DNA from: Ephydatia muelleri
Lineage: Eukaryota > Porifera > Demospongiae > Spongillida > Spongillidae
Direction: 5' to 3'
DNA: 64,000 nucleotides
Assembly: GCA_013339895.1 (NCBI GenBank)
Contig: JABACO010000001.1
Location: 15,459,486 to 15,523,485 of the forward strand
Shown: positions 22,662-34,374 of the stretch, piece after piece
Layout: the number at the start of each line of letters is the position of its first letter
Numbering within the stretch: the first letter of the stretch is position 1
Notes under the pieces: generated by a model
Database searches by the model: none
The model's input: the letters and a program-made list of their open reading frames with translations, nothing else
What the model was told of the DNA's origin: nothing
Translations under genes and position numbers: made by a program

Positions 22662-22769
22662 TGCAGTTAAGTTCATCGGTAGCATTACTGCAGTCAATAA
22701 TGCTGTCGCATCGCCAGCTTGCTGGAATGCATTGTCCATTTGGACAAGTAAACTGATTTGAAGTACAGC
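22662..22769 (-). CDS. LDLa exon, class C (first LDLa of gene B)
   Basis: Encodes [35 protein letters not shown], the most divergent class C copy. It begins GC plus TGT, so joining to the signal exon's last G gives a Gly codon and stays in frame. Acceptor TTTGCAG, donor GTGAGT. As in the rest of class C, Asn replaces the first calcium-ligand Asp. Confidence 0.85.
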
Positions 22770-24638
22770 CTGCAAATACAATGTGTTTCAGTTATATGCA
22801 TTTTACTATATGTTAAATCTATTTTCATCATTCATGTGATACCTATTGTACCATTAAGATATGAACACAATTGCTGAAGATGACACCACATGTGATGTGG
22901 TTTATAGTTAGGCATTCAACATGCATTGGATTGCTACAAATCTGGTCTGGGTTATTCAGCATCGTAATGAAATACAAGATCGATAGGGTGATCTGGACAC
23001 ACACAGAACTAGGTCGGTTGCAGGATTATATATTTTCAAGCATCGTAGATCATTAATTCCCTCTGTATATGATTAACAATTATTTGAATGTGAGTGACTG
23101 CACATGTGTGTACACATGCATGGATTTGATACAGTACCTGCATTTTGTATGCAGTAGTGTACACAATGTTATATAACCACATCACTCTATAGGCTGGTAG
23201 AATCATGGCATGAGTGAGAGGATTGTGACAATATGGTACCATCATATGCATTTGTTAACCATTACCATGTTTAAGAATACTGAAAGGAGGTTTTGTTTAC
23301 TAAGAGCTGTACTGGCTTGGTACTATGTTTCAATACTAACAATTACATGCCACCAAAGGTGTAATCAGAACTAGTGCATTGGTCATCAGCAGTCAATCAA
23401 ATGCTGGAGTAAGATATTGGAAAGAAAACTAGTACATAATGATAACTGGGTGCAGCAATGTGATTCTTTTACGACACTTATACCATGCCTGAGATTCACG
23501 TTTAAGTTCTAATAGAAATCGACACATACATCCTATCTGTCTCTCACTTGTAAGAACTTGGTAGAACTTTGAGCGTACCATACGGAGTACAATCAAATTT
23601 ATGTTATGTTATTTTGTAGCGCACAACTGCTCATGTACATGAACAGGTTGAATTTGTTTGTTTATTTATCTCTAGCACCAAGGTTATATATCCTGCTACA
23701 ATTATGTGATTTATGTGTCATGAGAATACCATCATTTTTATCACAAGTAGAGCTTTACATGATGCACAAGCATTATACTGCAGATTATTACAAGATGGCT
23801 GATGGTGTTTGACATTCGATGTGCATTGGATTTCAAGACGGGTGGTCAACAATTTAGTTCTATTGCTTGCAGAGAAGTTACATGTATAAGACAGTTAAGA
23901 AACCTGTGCCTTGCTATAACCTTCTAATATTAATAGCAAGACACAGGATTTCTTAAGTATCAAATTAAGACAGTTCATTATTGTTTAGGGCAGTTGTAAG
24001 ATTACTGTTTTTATAACACATTTGAGACAATATTTATTTCTCTACATGCATTTAGTGGGTCCTTAGTATGTGTAGACATAATAAAATGTACGCAGCAGTA
24101 CACACATGCAGTATAAGGCTATGGTGTATCATGTGACCACATCAATATATGAGATGGTAGAATTTGTGGCATGTTGTGAGGGAATTGTGACCCGTGCATG
24201 ATGCCACTACTCTTTAACCAAACCATGGATAATGTTGTGCCAATGGCAATTTGATATGAGAGTACAGTTTTTCAATGATAAATGTGTTTGTTAAAAATCA
24301 GACCATCAGTATAGTGCTCTCTATTCAGTGGGCCATCAGCAGTCACTAAAAGAGTGACACACATTTTAGAGCTTAATTGACCACTACATCTGTATAATTT
24401 GTTATTGCAATGTGTTTCTTTTACTATACTTTTAGCGGGCTATTGCGAGATCTCAAGTTTCAATTGCTGGATGTTCAAACAATTGGCATATATCTCCCAT
24501 TAGTTTCTCACTGTTGTGCAACTTGGCAGCGTTTTTAGCACGTACAACATGGCATACAGCAATCGTATTCAATTTGGATTCATTTTGTATTTTAGGGCAC
24601 ATGTAACTTTTAAAAGTGTTAGCGAAAGTGTTCTTGAA
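22770..24638. other. Intron, mostly unique
   Basis: No exon seen. A short hairpin lies at 23896-23957 (TTAAGAAACCTGTG... with complement ...CACAGGATTTCTTAA). Stretches at 22840-23240 and 23600-24420 resemble each other weakly (GATGCACAAG...ATTATAC, AGGCTGGTAGAATC/AGATGGTAGAATT), suggesting an old duplication. Confidence 0.45.
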
Positions 24639-25049
24639 GTGTATAGAACTGGTAAAACTGATGGAAGAGCACTTAAGTCCCAAGCCTCCGGTAATAGTAC
24701 AGCGGTACAGGTTTCATAGCAGGGTCAGGCAACGAGGTGGAGTCTGTAGTGTGTATGCAACGCAGCTGAAGGAGCTACCCGGAAATGCGACGCCCTTAAC
24801 AATATGCTGCGAGATAGATTAGTATGTGGCATTAATGACAAGCGAGTGCATTAATGCCACATACCAATCTATCTCGCAGCATATTGTTAAGGGCGTCGCA
24901 TTTCCGGGCAGCTCCTTCAGCTGCGTTGCGTACACACTACAGACTCCATGCACCTCGTTGCCTGACCCTGCTATGAAACCTGTACCGCTGTACTATTACC
25001 GGAGGCTTGGGACTTAAGTGCTCTTCCATCAGTTTTACCAGTTCTATAC
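24639..25049. repeat. Inverted duplication of gag segment
   Basis: About 200 bp of gag (24639-24837) is followed after an 11 bp spacer by its reverse complement (24849-25049). Normal gag order resumes at about 25058. The arms are nearly identical, so the inversion is younger than most of the decay of this copy. Confidence 0.93.
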
Positions 25050-27790
25050 ACTACAACTCAAATTTGACGTTTGAATCAGCCCTTAAGATTTCCCAGTGTT
25101 TCAAGTGGTGGAAAGTTGCGCAAAAGAAATGCAGAGTGGACGTTCTCAGGATTGGGTCGAACACCAAACGCAACTGGTACATTGGAGCTAGACACAGGAG
25201 CTGCTGTATCCATTGTTTCAGAATAAACGTTTCGGCGCCTCTGGTCATGAACGATCTTAGAAAGGTCAGGAATTTGGTTGTGCACTTATTCAGGGGAACG
25301 TTACGAGTGATTGGCACATGAGAAGCAGAAGTGAAGTACAATAGCCTAATACAAAGCTGTCAGTAATTGTGTTGGAGGGAGCAGGACCGTCACTTTTGGG
25401 TGAAGATTGACTACAGCACTTTAGGATTGATTGGAAGTCTGTGTTGGTTGTACAGAATGGTGCTTCATTAGAAAACGTATTGAAGAGTGTATTTAATGAA
25501 GGGCTAGGGACATTGCAAGGCTATGAAGCAAAATTAGTTATGAAAGAAAATGCAGTACCTAGATTATACAAAGCTCGACCGGTACCATATGCCATTAAAA
25601 AATATTGTGGAAGAACTAGATAAACTAGTTCAACAGGGTATATATTACAATCAGTTGAACTGACTGAATGGGCAGCACCAATAGTGCCTGTACATGTAGT
25701 TAAGCCTAATAAATCTATTAGAATATGCGGTGACTTCCGGCTAACTGTAAACCAGATTTTTGAAACTGAAAAGTATCCACTGCCAAAAATTGAAGATATA
25801 CATGTATTAGCCTCAGTCGCAGGGGAGAGGGGGGGGGGGGGGGGGGGGGGGGGGGGAAAGTTTACCAAGTTAGATTTGAGTAAAGCATATCTGCAGATTC
25901 TATAGACTTGATGAGGCTTCCAGAAATTTGTTGTAATTAATACCCATAAAGGGTTATACCAATATATCAGGTTGCCATTTGGGGTGTCATCAGCTCCTAG
26001 TGTATTCCAGTGGATAATGGAGAGTCTATTTCAGGGGATCCCGAAGGTGATTGTGTATATCAATGACATTTTAATAACGGGGTACTGACAATGATCATCT
26101 GGAGACACTGGAAAAAGTCCTGCCTAAGTTAAGAGAAGCTGGTATCCACCTCAAAAGAGATAAATGCTTCTTTTTGCAGGAGTCAGTTGTATTTGGGTTA
26201 CAAAATTGATGAAAATAGTATTCATCCTTTGACAGAAAAGGTAGAAGCAGTATAGAATACACCAGAGCCTAAGAATATAACAGATATCATAGTTGGGTCT
26301 CCTGACATACTAATCTCGGTTTCTGCCACGCATGGCTACCATACTGGCAACATTATACAGGCTGCTGCACTCAAATAGTCTATGGAAATGGACACAGAAG
26401 GAGAAAATGTCCTTTGAGAACTCAGAGAATTTGCTATTGTCTTTCAAGGTACATGTATACATTTTGACTCCAATAAGGAATTAATTTTGGCATGTGATCT
26501 TCATCTTATGGGGTTGGGGCTGTACAGAACGACTCATTGGATTTGCTTCTCATACACTATCTAGTGCAGAAAAAAAACTATTCACAACTTGACAAGGAGG
26601 GGCTTGCCTGCATATTTTGGGTAAAGCGGTTTCATTTGTATTTATATGGAAGAAATTTTACACTTGTAACTGATCACAAACCATTATTGCAGTTATTTGA
26701 CCCGGCCCAAAGGGGGTATTTCTATGCAGGTGTCAGGAAGAATTCAAAGGTGAATTATGACTTTAGCAGTGTACACGGTACAAATTTAAGTTGCTTTTCA
26801 GGAAAACCGAAGAGCATTGTAATGCACTTGCATTGAGCCGGTTGCCAATGGACGGGAAACTAAATCGAAGAGGAAGAAGAAACACCGTCAGAATTGGTCC
26901 TACTTGTGGAAAGTCTAAAGAACTCTCCTGTAGACTGTTCACAAGTGAAGCATTGGACTAAGACAGATCCAATCCTCTCTCAAGTGTTGCAGTGCATTTA
27001 TGTACTGGCAGGGTGGCATCATATCTGCCCTCAGATGCACCACAGCTAGACGCTTTTATCATTTTGCAACGCCGAATGGAGCTTCAACTCATGATGGTTG
27101 TATCCTTTGAGGTAATCGGGTGGTTGTTCCAGAAAAGGGAAGAAACTATGTATTGCAGGAGTTGCATGGGGGACATCCAAGAATATCTATTGTCTAGGAT
27201 ATTTGTATGGTGGCCTGGAATAGATGAAGATATTGAAATGCTGGTTTCCAAATGCCCTCAGTGTTAGGCTACAAGACCATCACCACCGTTGGTTCTCCTA
27301 CAGCCTTGGAGTTGGCCTACCAGACCGAGGGCAAGATTACACATGCATTGATTATATGCAGGCTCCGTGGAAGGACAGATGTTGCTGGTGGTGACTGACG
27401 CTCATTCGAAGTGGATCGAAGTGGAGGTTTGAAAAGATGCGACTGCGGATGCAACTATTCAGCGACTGGTGAACAATATTTGCGAGGTTTGGAATACCAG
27501 AAACGGTGATGATAGATAATGGGCCGTGTTTTTCAAGCAGAGAGTTTCATGACTTCCTAAAAAATAATTGTGCGGTACACATTAGGTCAGCACCATATCA
27601 TCCATTTTCTAATGGGATGGCGGAGCGGACTGTACAAACTGTGAAGCACGGAGTAAAGAAGATGACATCGGAACGCTCAGAGATAAGTTGGCACGATTCT
27701 TATTTCAGTAGAGAATTACCCCCCACACAACCACTGGTGCATTTCCTAGCTAGCTGATGAACTTTCCACTTAGATGCATTGCATCCAAAC
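24639..27790 (+). pseudogene. Decayed Ty3/Gypsy copy without LTRs
   Basis: Sequence matches the 11878 element from gag (24642, matching about 12230) through protease (25187), RT (25470-26320), RNase H (26530-26850) and integrase (27060-27757). It has many frameshifts, stops and small deletions. A G homopolymer and a CATGTA insertion interrupt RT near 25800-25857. No LTRs are visible. It is much older than the 11878 copy and useful for dating that copy's lesions. Confidence 0.9.
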
Positions 27791-28526
27791 TTAGCTGAAA
27801 GATTTGAAACATGCAAGGGGCCATTATCATTATTGCACCATTTCTGTAGCGAACCCATTGCTTGAACAGAGATCTTACATTAATTAAAATTTGAACCCTT
27901 CTGATTGCCGATTCGAATTTAGTATATCGCTTGCCACAATGCGATTCAGTCAATTTAGACCCACTCGGTACATGTATACATGCATACGTAATCACATGCG
28001 AACGAAAAAGCCTATCATGTATTCGATTGGATGCATCAGTAAGGATGCAATGGTGCGTATGCATGTACCTGCTCCCGCGCAACGCGTCTATGCTGTTGAA
28101 GAACATATAAAAATGCGACAGATAAGTTGCTATATATATTCCTTATGAACGAACTACATAATAGACGGCGTGTGTGTGGATGAATATCGGTATGATGCCA
28201 GTCAATGTGGGGGTCCACGGCTCTATGACGTCACGGTGCTAAATAAAGGTCTATTGGAATTTCGACATTAGCTCATGTGTATCGATTACTAACCGGCCAC
28301 ACTCTTTAGTAGAAGCACTACCACCTATTCACGCTCCTGCATACGAAGGCTCACATACACAACTGCAAAAATTATTGTTCGAGAGCCTACGTTACAAGAT
28401 ATACTATATTTATCAACGCAAATAACTACAGTAACAGTATCGATTTGGCAGTACAAACCGAGGGATTAACCATCGGCGTTGAAGGCGGGCCCCGGTTAGA
28501 TGAATTACAAAGCTAAAGTGGCTTAC
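27791..28526. other. Unassigned sequence in intron 1 of gene B
   Basis: Nothing recognisable beyond short chance frames; the Gypsy similarity ends near 27790. Confidence 0.4.
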
Positions 28527-28608
28527 CTTCAGTGTATCCGAACGAAGTAATAATGCAGATAACGATGCTAAGTAGTAGAGCAATGCGACGCAATGTCAGC
28601 GGCTCCAT
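28527..28608 (-). CDS. Signal-peptide exon, gene B start
   Basis: ATG at 28608 begins MEPLTLRR, then the hydrophobic core IALLLSIVICIITSF, then GYTE. That is a basic n-region and a clear h-region, as in secretory signal peptides. The exon is 82 nt and ends G|GTAAGC, a phase 1 donor matching the phase of every LDLa exon downstream. The ATG context (ACCATGG) is good. Start choice and exon end are inferred from sequence only. Confidence 0.75.
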
Positions 28609-28920
28609 GGTATCTAGAGAAAACAATTAAGGACTTTTAAGTCCAGTTGCGATGAGTATACTGGTAGATATCTCCCGTGATGAAATATGTGAACCTCGGT
28701 GCTCTGATTCACTTCTTCAACTTATATCCGAGACACACCCAATCGTATTACACATTACGTCACGGTACAGCTATTACAACTGTATTCACTGTGAAGTTAA
28801 CCGATTATATGCGGAAAACGCAAATTTGCGTCCGCGTGGCTCTGGCCATACAGCATGTACTCCACGACATTGCCAGTGGTTCAGTATTACGTATAGACAG
28901 CCGTAAACGTGTGATTGTTA
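28609..28920 (-). promoter_or_regulatory. Presumed gene B upstream region
   Basis: Directly upstream of the signal-peptide ATG. I see no clear TATA box. Its upstream edge is interrupted by the hAT-like element that inserted at 28921. Confidence 0.3.
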
Positions 28921-30061
28921 CCAACAGGTAGGGTGTGTAACCGGTTATCAGGTTATTCGGGTTATTCGGATATTCGCAAAAACCTATCCGTTCGAATAGC
29001 AATTTAGCATTACTCGGAAAAATCGATTAGTGAATTTTATCTATTCGAAATAACCGGTTTGTGTTTCTCCATTCGGAGGTACTTAAGTATTCGTCGTCAG
29101 CATCGACAATTCGCCCATTATTCGAATACCGTTTTATATATCCGGATCTGATTTTCAACAGAGTATTTCATAATTAGAGTTATATATATATATACTGTTG
29201 TTTTTACTATTTATACGTACAGAAGCAATTTATTATTTGGTAGGCATTGAGTAAATAGATAGTAATATAATACTAAATATTTAATGCGCATCAACTGGGG
29301 ATGCAAAATACAGCGAGTACTAGCTCAATGCTTTTATCTTCGTCTTCAAGTAAGTAACGAAGTTCATTAGTATATGCCACGAGTTGTGTTTATATGTAGT
29401 AGCAATAAATTTATGTACCAGTACTAGTATTGCATTGTTTTATTGTACAGTGGTACGAAGTGAACATATCTGAGTATTGCGCTAGCGAGTAAAATAGAAT
29501 GACAGACTTCTTACCCACTTCAAGTAAGTAAGCGCTCTGTTTGAGTATGTGTAGGAATTGGAGAGCATTACGCAATTATTAAACTAATGGGTAATTTGAT
29601 ATGCATTTATAACGAGAACGTGTTGAGGAATGATTGTAAGTGGAATACGTGATTGTACGTGATGTGGGGTGAGTTTTTAATGGCGATATCTGGTCTCAGT
29701 GGTTAGTGTTGGATGGTTAGGTTTCCATTACTATGACAAACACAGGCTACTGTAGACCTTTGTGTCTCTGTGTTTTCAACTGACATGCATAGCTCTAGTT
29801 TGGTGCGAGACCAGGTGGATTTCTGTGCAGACATGAATTATCTTCTCAGTGTGCACTCCACAAGCACCATAACCTGAATAACCTAGGTATTCGGCAGGAA
29901 ATTTGGCAAAACCTATTCGGAAAATCGATTTTGTTTTTTAAACTATTCGGAAAAATCAATTTTCAGATCCACAGAAACCTGAAAAATCGATTAGTGTTTT
30001 TAAAGTATTCGGAAAAATCGATTTTCATAATGCAGGGGAGGTTACACACCCTACCAACAGG
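28921..30061. mobile_element. hAT-like non-autonomous element (1.1 kb)
   Basis: Termini TAGGGTGTGTAACC (28929) and GGTTACACACCCTA (ending 30053) are perfect 14 bp inverted repeats, flanked by an exact 8 bp target duplication CCAACAGG (28921-28928, 30054-30061). There is no transposase frame. Subterminal zones (28940-29110, 29880-30030) hold many copies of TATTCGG/AAAAATCGATT motifs, like the subterminal transposase-binding repeats of hAT elements. Confidence 0.88.
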
Positions 30062-30356
30062 TTCTTTGCAAAAGTTAAATAGCTATATCATACAGTCTTC
30101 ATGTAGGGGGAGGGATGCAGCGCGTGATAAGGTCTTCCAACCTGACACTGCACACTCAGCGCACATACACGGCTATCAACACATTACTACTATATACGTA
30201 CATTCAGCGTTTGCTACCAACGCATCTCTAAGTATACTCAGCGTACAACCATGTATGCACCCACACATGCACAACATAAAGTCCACTCAGCGTACAGCTA
30301 CACGTATACGCTCAACCATGCAGCTACCTACATAACTACATACAATACTATATATA
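30062..30356. other. Unassigned intergenic sequence
   Basis: Contains several loosely repeated CTCAGCGTACA/CACTCAGCG motifs between 30150 and 30300. Nothing else seen. Confidence 0.4.
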
Positions 30357-30837
30357 CCCGGGAGAAAAAAACGGCGTTATCGCGCGTTATCGCGCGTGAA
30401 AAACGGCCATAGCAACGCCAAATTACGCGGTCTTCAAAACGCTGTATCTTCTTGATTGTGCAATATAGTGGAGCTGCATTTTGCACATTTACAAAGCGGT
30501 CCTGTGTCTGTAGAAGTCCAAAGATGATTTAGTTTGCGATGCATCGTTCGGAAGATATTCACAATCAACTTAGAGCAAGATTTCGCGGGCTTCAAGTACA
30601 AAACCCCGCGAAATCAAGCCCTTTACTTGAATGTGAATATCTTCGGAACGATGCATCGCAAACTAAACCATCTTTGGACTTCTACAGACACAGGACCGCT
30701 TTGTAAATGTGCAAAATGCAGCTCCACTATATTGCACAATCAAGAAGATACAGCGTTTTGAAGACCGCGTAATTTGGCGTTGTTATGGCCGTTTTTCACG
30801 CGCGATAACGCGCGATAACGCCGTTTTTTCTCCCGGG
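30357..30837. mobile_element. Foldback palindrome, 481 bp
   Basis: Begins CCCGGGAGAAAAAAACGGCG and ends with the complement. The arms of about 200 bp are nearly identical, with a short centre near 30560-30620. Arms contain GTTATCGCGCGTTATCGCGC and CGCTGTATCTTCTTG. The frame at 30534-30761 is a shadow. No transposase. The sequence differs from the 54-63 kb foldback family but the architecture is the same. Confidence 0.88.
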
Positions 30838-31690
30838 GAATGATCGTCTCTGGTTCAAAAGCGTTCATGTCGATCACAACTGCTGCAAAACAAAGCCTCA
30901 CAAGATCCCAAATTTTTAGGCTAAATTCTCTCCCAAATATTCAGTCCACACCAGTACGGACCGACTCTGATACCATGCATGAAAATGATAAACATATTAC
31001 TATACGTAAAATCGGTTAATAACCCAATGACTAATTAACTCTAGAGCAACACATTCATATCTGCCGAAACACATGACATTTTAATATCTAGGATTAGATG
31101 GCATGATGTGCAGCGAAGCGTTTGAAACACAATGATCCCAATTTCTTTGCCAGTCTATTCATACAAAAAATAGTCATCGCGTCGTGAGTTCGCACGAATC
31201 GCAAAGATTTGTGACACATTCCGCCTTCTTTTTTACTTAAATGTTTTGATGAAATGTGAAGATCTAGAGGCTATCCCGACGTCGCATGTACTGAAAAGCC
31301 GCCGTCCAGGCGACGCAATTATATATGTAGTTGTTCAACAAAGAATTACGCCTTCAACTAGGTTACCACACGCCAACTACAGTACCGCTCACGAGAAAGG
31401 TAACAAAACTCGTGAGACGCTCGCGCGACACACGCGAGCGTCAAACTGCACTCCTCCGCGAGAGAGCACTCGCGTGCCCTCGAAAGTACTCGCAACAGTA
31501 AATGAATCACTCGCACTCGCACACTTGCGAGCATATTGTACTCGCAGGAAGTTATAGTTGCCTCGCGAGCTAGAACTTACAGACCCGTACTGCAGCTGCA
31601 GACTAGTCGGGCACATGTATATATGCAATTGATATGTTTGCTACGATTCAAAGGCAGACGCGTACCGCAATAAAACCATATACCCGGCTG
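30838..31690. other. Intergenic, with CTCGCG motif cluster
   Basis: Between 31405 and 31570 the hexamer-like motif CTCGC/GCGAG occurs a dozen or so times on either strand in an otherwise AT-rich region, leaving both strands open. The rest is unassigned. Confidence 0.45.
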
Positions 31691-31702
31691 TAACCAGACA
31701 TT

Positions 31703-33592
31703 CTCTTGTCTCCCTTCTCCCTTCTCCCCTCCCTTCTCCCTTCTCCCACTCCCTTCTCCCTTCTCCCCCCCTTCTCCCCTCCCTTCTCCCTTCTCCCTCC
31801 CTTCTCCCTTCTACCCTCCCTTCTCCCCTTCTCCCCTCCCCTTCTCCCTTCTCCCCTCCCTTCTCCCTCCCCTCCTTCTCTCTTCTCCCCTCCCTTCTCC
31901 CTTCTCCCCTCCCTTCTCCCTTCTCCCTCCCTTCTCCCTTCTCCCTCCCTTCTCCTTCTCCCCTCCCTTCTCCCTTCTCCCTCCCTTCTCCCTTCTCCCC
32001 TCCCTTCTCCCTTCTCCCCCCCCTTCTCCCTTCTCCCCTCCCTTCTCCCTTCTCCCCTCCCTTCTCCCTTCTCCCCCCCTTCTCCCTCTCCCTTCTCCCC
32101 TCCCTTCTCCCTTCTCCCCTCCCTTCTCCCTCTCCCTTCTCCCCTCCCTTCTCCCTTCTCCCCTCCCTTCTCCCCTCCCTTCTCTCTTCTCCCCTCCCTT
32201 CTCCCTTTTCCCCTCCCTCTCTCCTTCTCCCCTCCCTTCTCCCTTCTCCCCTCCCTTCTCCCTTCTGCCTCTCCCTTCTCCCCTCCCTTCACCTACCCTT
32301 CTCCCTTCCCTTCTCCCTTCCTTCTCCCTTCTCCCTCCCTTCTCCCTTCTCCCTCCCTTCTCCCTCCCCTTCTCCCTTCTCCCTCCCTTCTCCCTTCTCC
32401 CCTCCCTCCCTTCTCAACTCTTCCTCTCCCTCCCTTCTCCCTTCTCCTTCCCCTTCTCCCTTCTGCCCTCCCCTCTCCCCCCCTCTCCCTTCTCCCCCTC
32501 CCTTCGCCCTCCCCCCCCGCTCCCTTCTCCCCTCGCCTTCTCCCTTCTCCCCTCCCTCCCCTTCTCCCCTCCCTTCTCCCTTCTCCCCTCCCCCTTCTCC
32601 CTCTCCCCTCCCTTCTCCCCTCCCCTCCCCCCCCCCCTCCCTTCTCCCTCCCCCCCTCTCCTTCTCCTCTCCCTTCTCCTTCCTCCTCTCCCCCTTCTCC
32701 CTTCTCTCCCTCCCTCCCTTCTTCTCTCCCTTCTCCCTCCCTCCCCTTCTCCCCTCCCTTCTCCTTCTCCCCTCCCTTCTCCCTTCTCCCCTCCCTTCTC
32801 CCCTCCCTCTCCCTTCTCCCCTCCCTTCTCCCTTCTCCCCTCCCTTCTCCTCTCCCTTCTCCTTTCTCTCCTCCCTTCTCCCTTCTCCCTTTCTCCCCTC
32901 CCCTCCTCCCTCTGCCCGCACTTCTTCCCTTCTCCCCTCCCTTCTCACTCCCTCCTTCTCCCCTCCCTTCTCACTCCCTTCCTTCTCCCCTCCCTTCTCA
33001 CTCCCTTCCTTCTCCTCCCCCCCTTCTCACCCCTTCCTTCTCCCCCCCTTCTCACTCCCTTCCTCTCCCCTCCTTCTCACGCCCTCCTTCTCCCCTCCCT
33101 CTCACTCCCTTCCTTCTCCCCGCCTCCCCCCTCTCCCTCCCCCCCTCCCCCGCCCGCCCTTCTCCCCCCCTCCCCCCCCCTTCTCCCCTCCCTCCCTGCC
33201 TCCCCCCCCCCTTCTCCCCGCCCTCCTTCTCCCCTCCCGTCCCCTCTCCCCTCTCTCCCTTCCTCCCTCCCCCTGCCCCGTCTCCTCCCTCCCTCCCCTC
33301 TCCTCCCTCTCCTCACCCTCTGTCCCTCCCCTCCCCCCTTCTCCCCTCCCTCCCTCTACCCTCCTTCTCCCCTCCGCCCCTTCTCCTCCTCTCCTCCTCC
33401 CTCCCCCTTCTCCCCCCCCTCCCTTCTTCTCCCTTCTCCCCTCCCCCCTTCCCCTCCCCTTCTCCCCTCCCTCCCTTCTTTTTCTCCCCTCCCCCTCTTC
33501 CCCCCTCCTTCCCCTTCTCCTCCCCTCCCCTCCCCCTTCTCCCCGCCATCACCTTCTCCCTCCCTTCTCCCCTCCCTTCTCCCTTCTCCTCA
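31703..33592. repeat. Polypyrimidine satellite, CCCTTCT/CTCCC type, 1.9 kb
   Basis: Almost pure C/T on the plus strand for about 1.9 kb, built of degenerate CCCTTCTCCCCT units, becoming more C-rich after 33000. Long reading frames here (for example 31706-33658, Ser/Pro/Leu only) are artefacts. Such homopurine-homopyrimidine tracts can form triplex DNA (established). Confidence 0.95.
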
Positions 33593-33820
33593 AATAAACC
33601 TATAATAAAACTATACTCCAAAGCGGCTAATAAACTCCCCTATAAAATTACAACTTAGGGGAATAGAGGCGTTAGCTAATACTAGGGTTAACATCAATAT
33701 AACAATGGCCATATAATGGCATTGTTATAGCCATCCCCCGATAATATTATTCTAGACGAGTAACCATGGTGTCGTTTATATATAAGAGAGTTACCGCAAT
33801 AAATAAAGCAGAACTTACTC
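33593..33820. other. AT-rich spacer between satellite blocks
   Basis: Ordinary sequence with a TAATGGCATTGTTATAGCCAT imperfect hairpin near 33700-33733. No gene seen. Confidence 0.4.
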
Positions 33821-33975
33821 CCTTCTCCCCTCCCACCGTTCTCTTCCCTCCCTTCTCCCTTCTGCCCTCCCTACTCCCTTCTCCCCTCCCCTCCCCTCTC
33901 CCATCCATACTCTCTTTTCCCTTATCCTACCTTCCCCCCTACCTCCCCTTTCACTCCTCCCTCCTCTATTCCTCC
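33821..33975. repeat. Polypyrimidine satellite block 2
   Basis: The same C/T-rich repeat as at 31703, more degenerate, about 155 bp. Confidence 0.85.
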
Positions 33976-34136
33976 CATTCAGTTTCTAGTGATTAAATCC
34001 CTAGTGGTACATCTAGCGTTGGTGTATATTATAGGGTAATAAACCAGTTGCATCAGCCAGCATGTGTGTAAAAGTATGCATGCATAATATTATACCATGC
34101 AGAGTGGTGCATAGTACATATATGTACACATGTACT

Positions 34137-34365
34137 TATCCATTCCTTCTCCATTCTACCCTCTCGCCTCCCTTTTTCCCTCCCTTTTCCCCTCCATTCT
34201 CCCCTCCCTACTCCCTTCTCCCCTCTCTTCTCCCTTCTCCCGTCACTTCTCTCCCCTCCCTCCCTTCTCTCCACCCGTCTCCCTTCCCCTCTCCCTTCTC
34301 CTCTCCCATCTTCTCTCCCTTCTCTCTTCTGCCCTCCTTTCTCTCCTCCCTCACTTCTCTCTTGT
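34137..34365. repeat. Polypyrimidine satellite block 3
   Basis: A third C/T-rich block of about 230 bp, more degenerate than the first, with A and G interruptions. Confidence 0.85.
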
Positions 34366-34374
34366 CCACATGTA

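Larger units (their letters stand above)
3773..28608 (-). other. Gene B: secreted or membrane LDLa-repeat protein (5' part)
   Basis: Gene-level assembly read from high to low coordinates. A signal-peptide exon (28608-28527) with a phase 1 donor is followed by LDLa exons at 22769, 20327, 11772, 9626, 9063, 7851, 6582, 6291, 5753 and 3880 (upstream ends). Every LDLa exon is 108 nt. Acceptors are YAG and the donor reads GTGAGT in every exon, splitting a codon after its first base, so all junctions are in frame. The 3' end (stalk, membrane or tail) lies left of the window. LDLa modules are extracellular, calcium-dependent and disulfide-bonded ligand-binding units. The joined transcript is inferred; there is no cDNA evidence here. 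Confidence 0.7.

Noticed and set aside
31706-33658. 650-codon plus-strand frame, and long minus-strand Gly/Glu/Arg/Lys frames, in the C/T-rich region
   Set aside because: They contain almost only the residues forced by a C/T repeat; a satellite artefact, not a protein.
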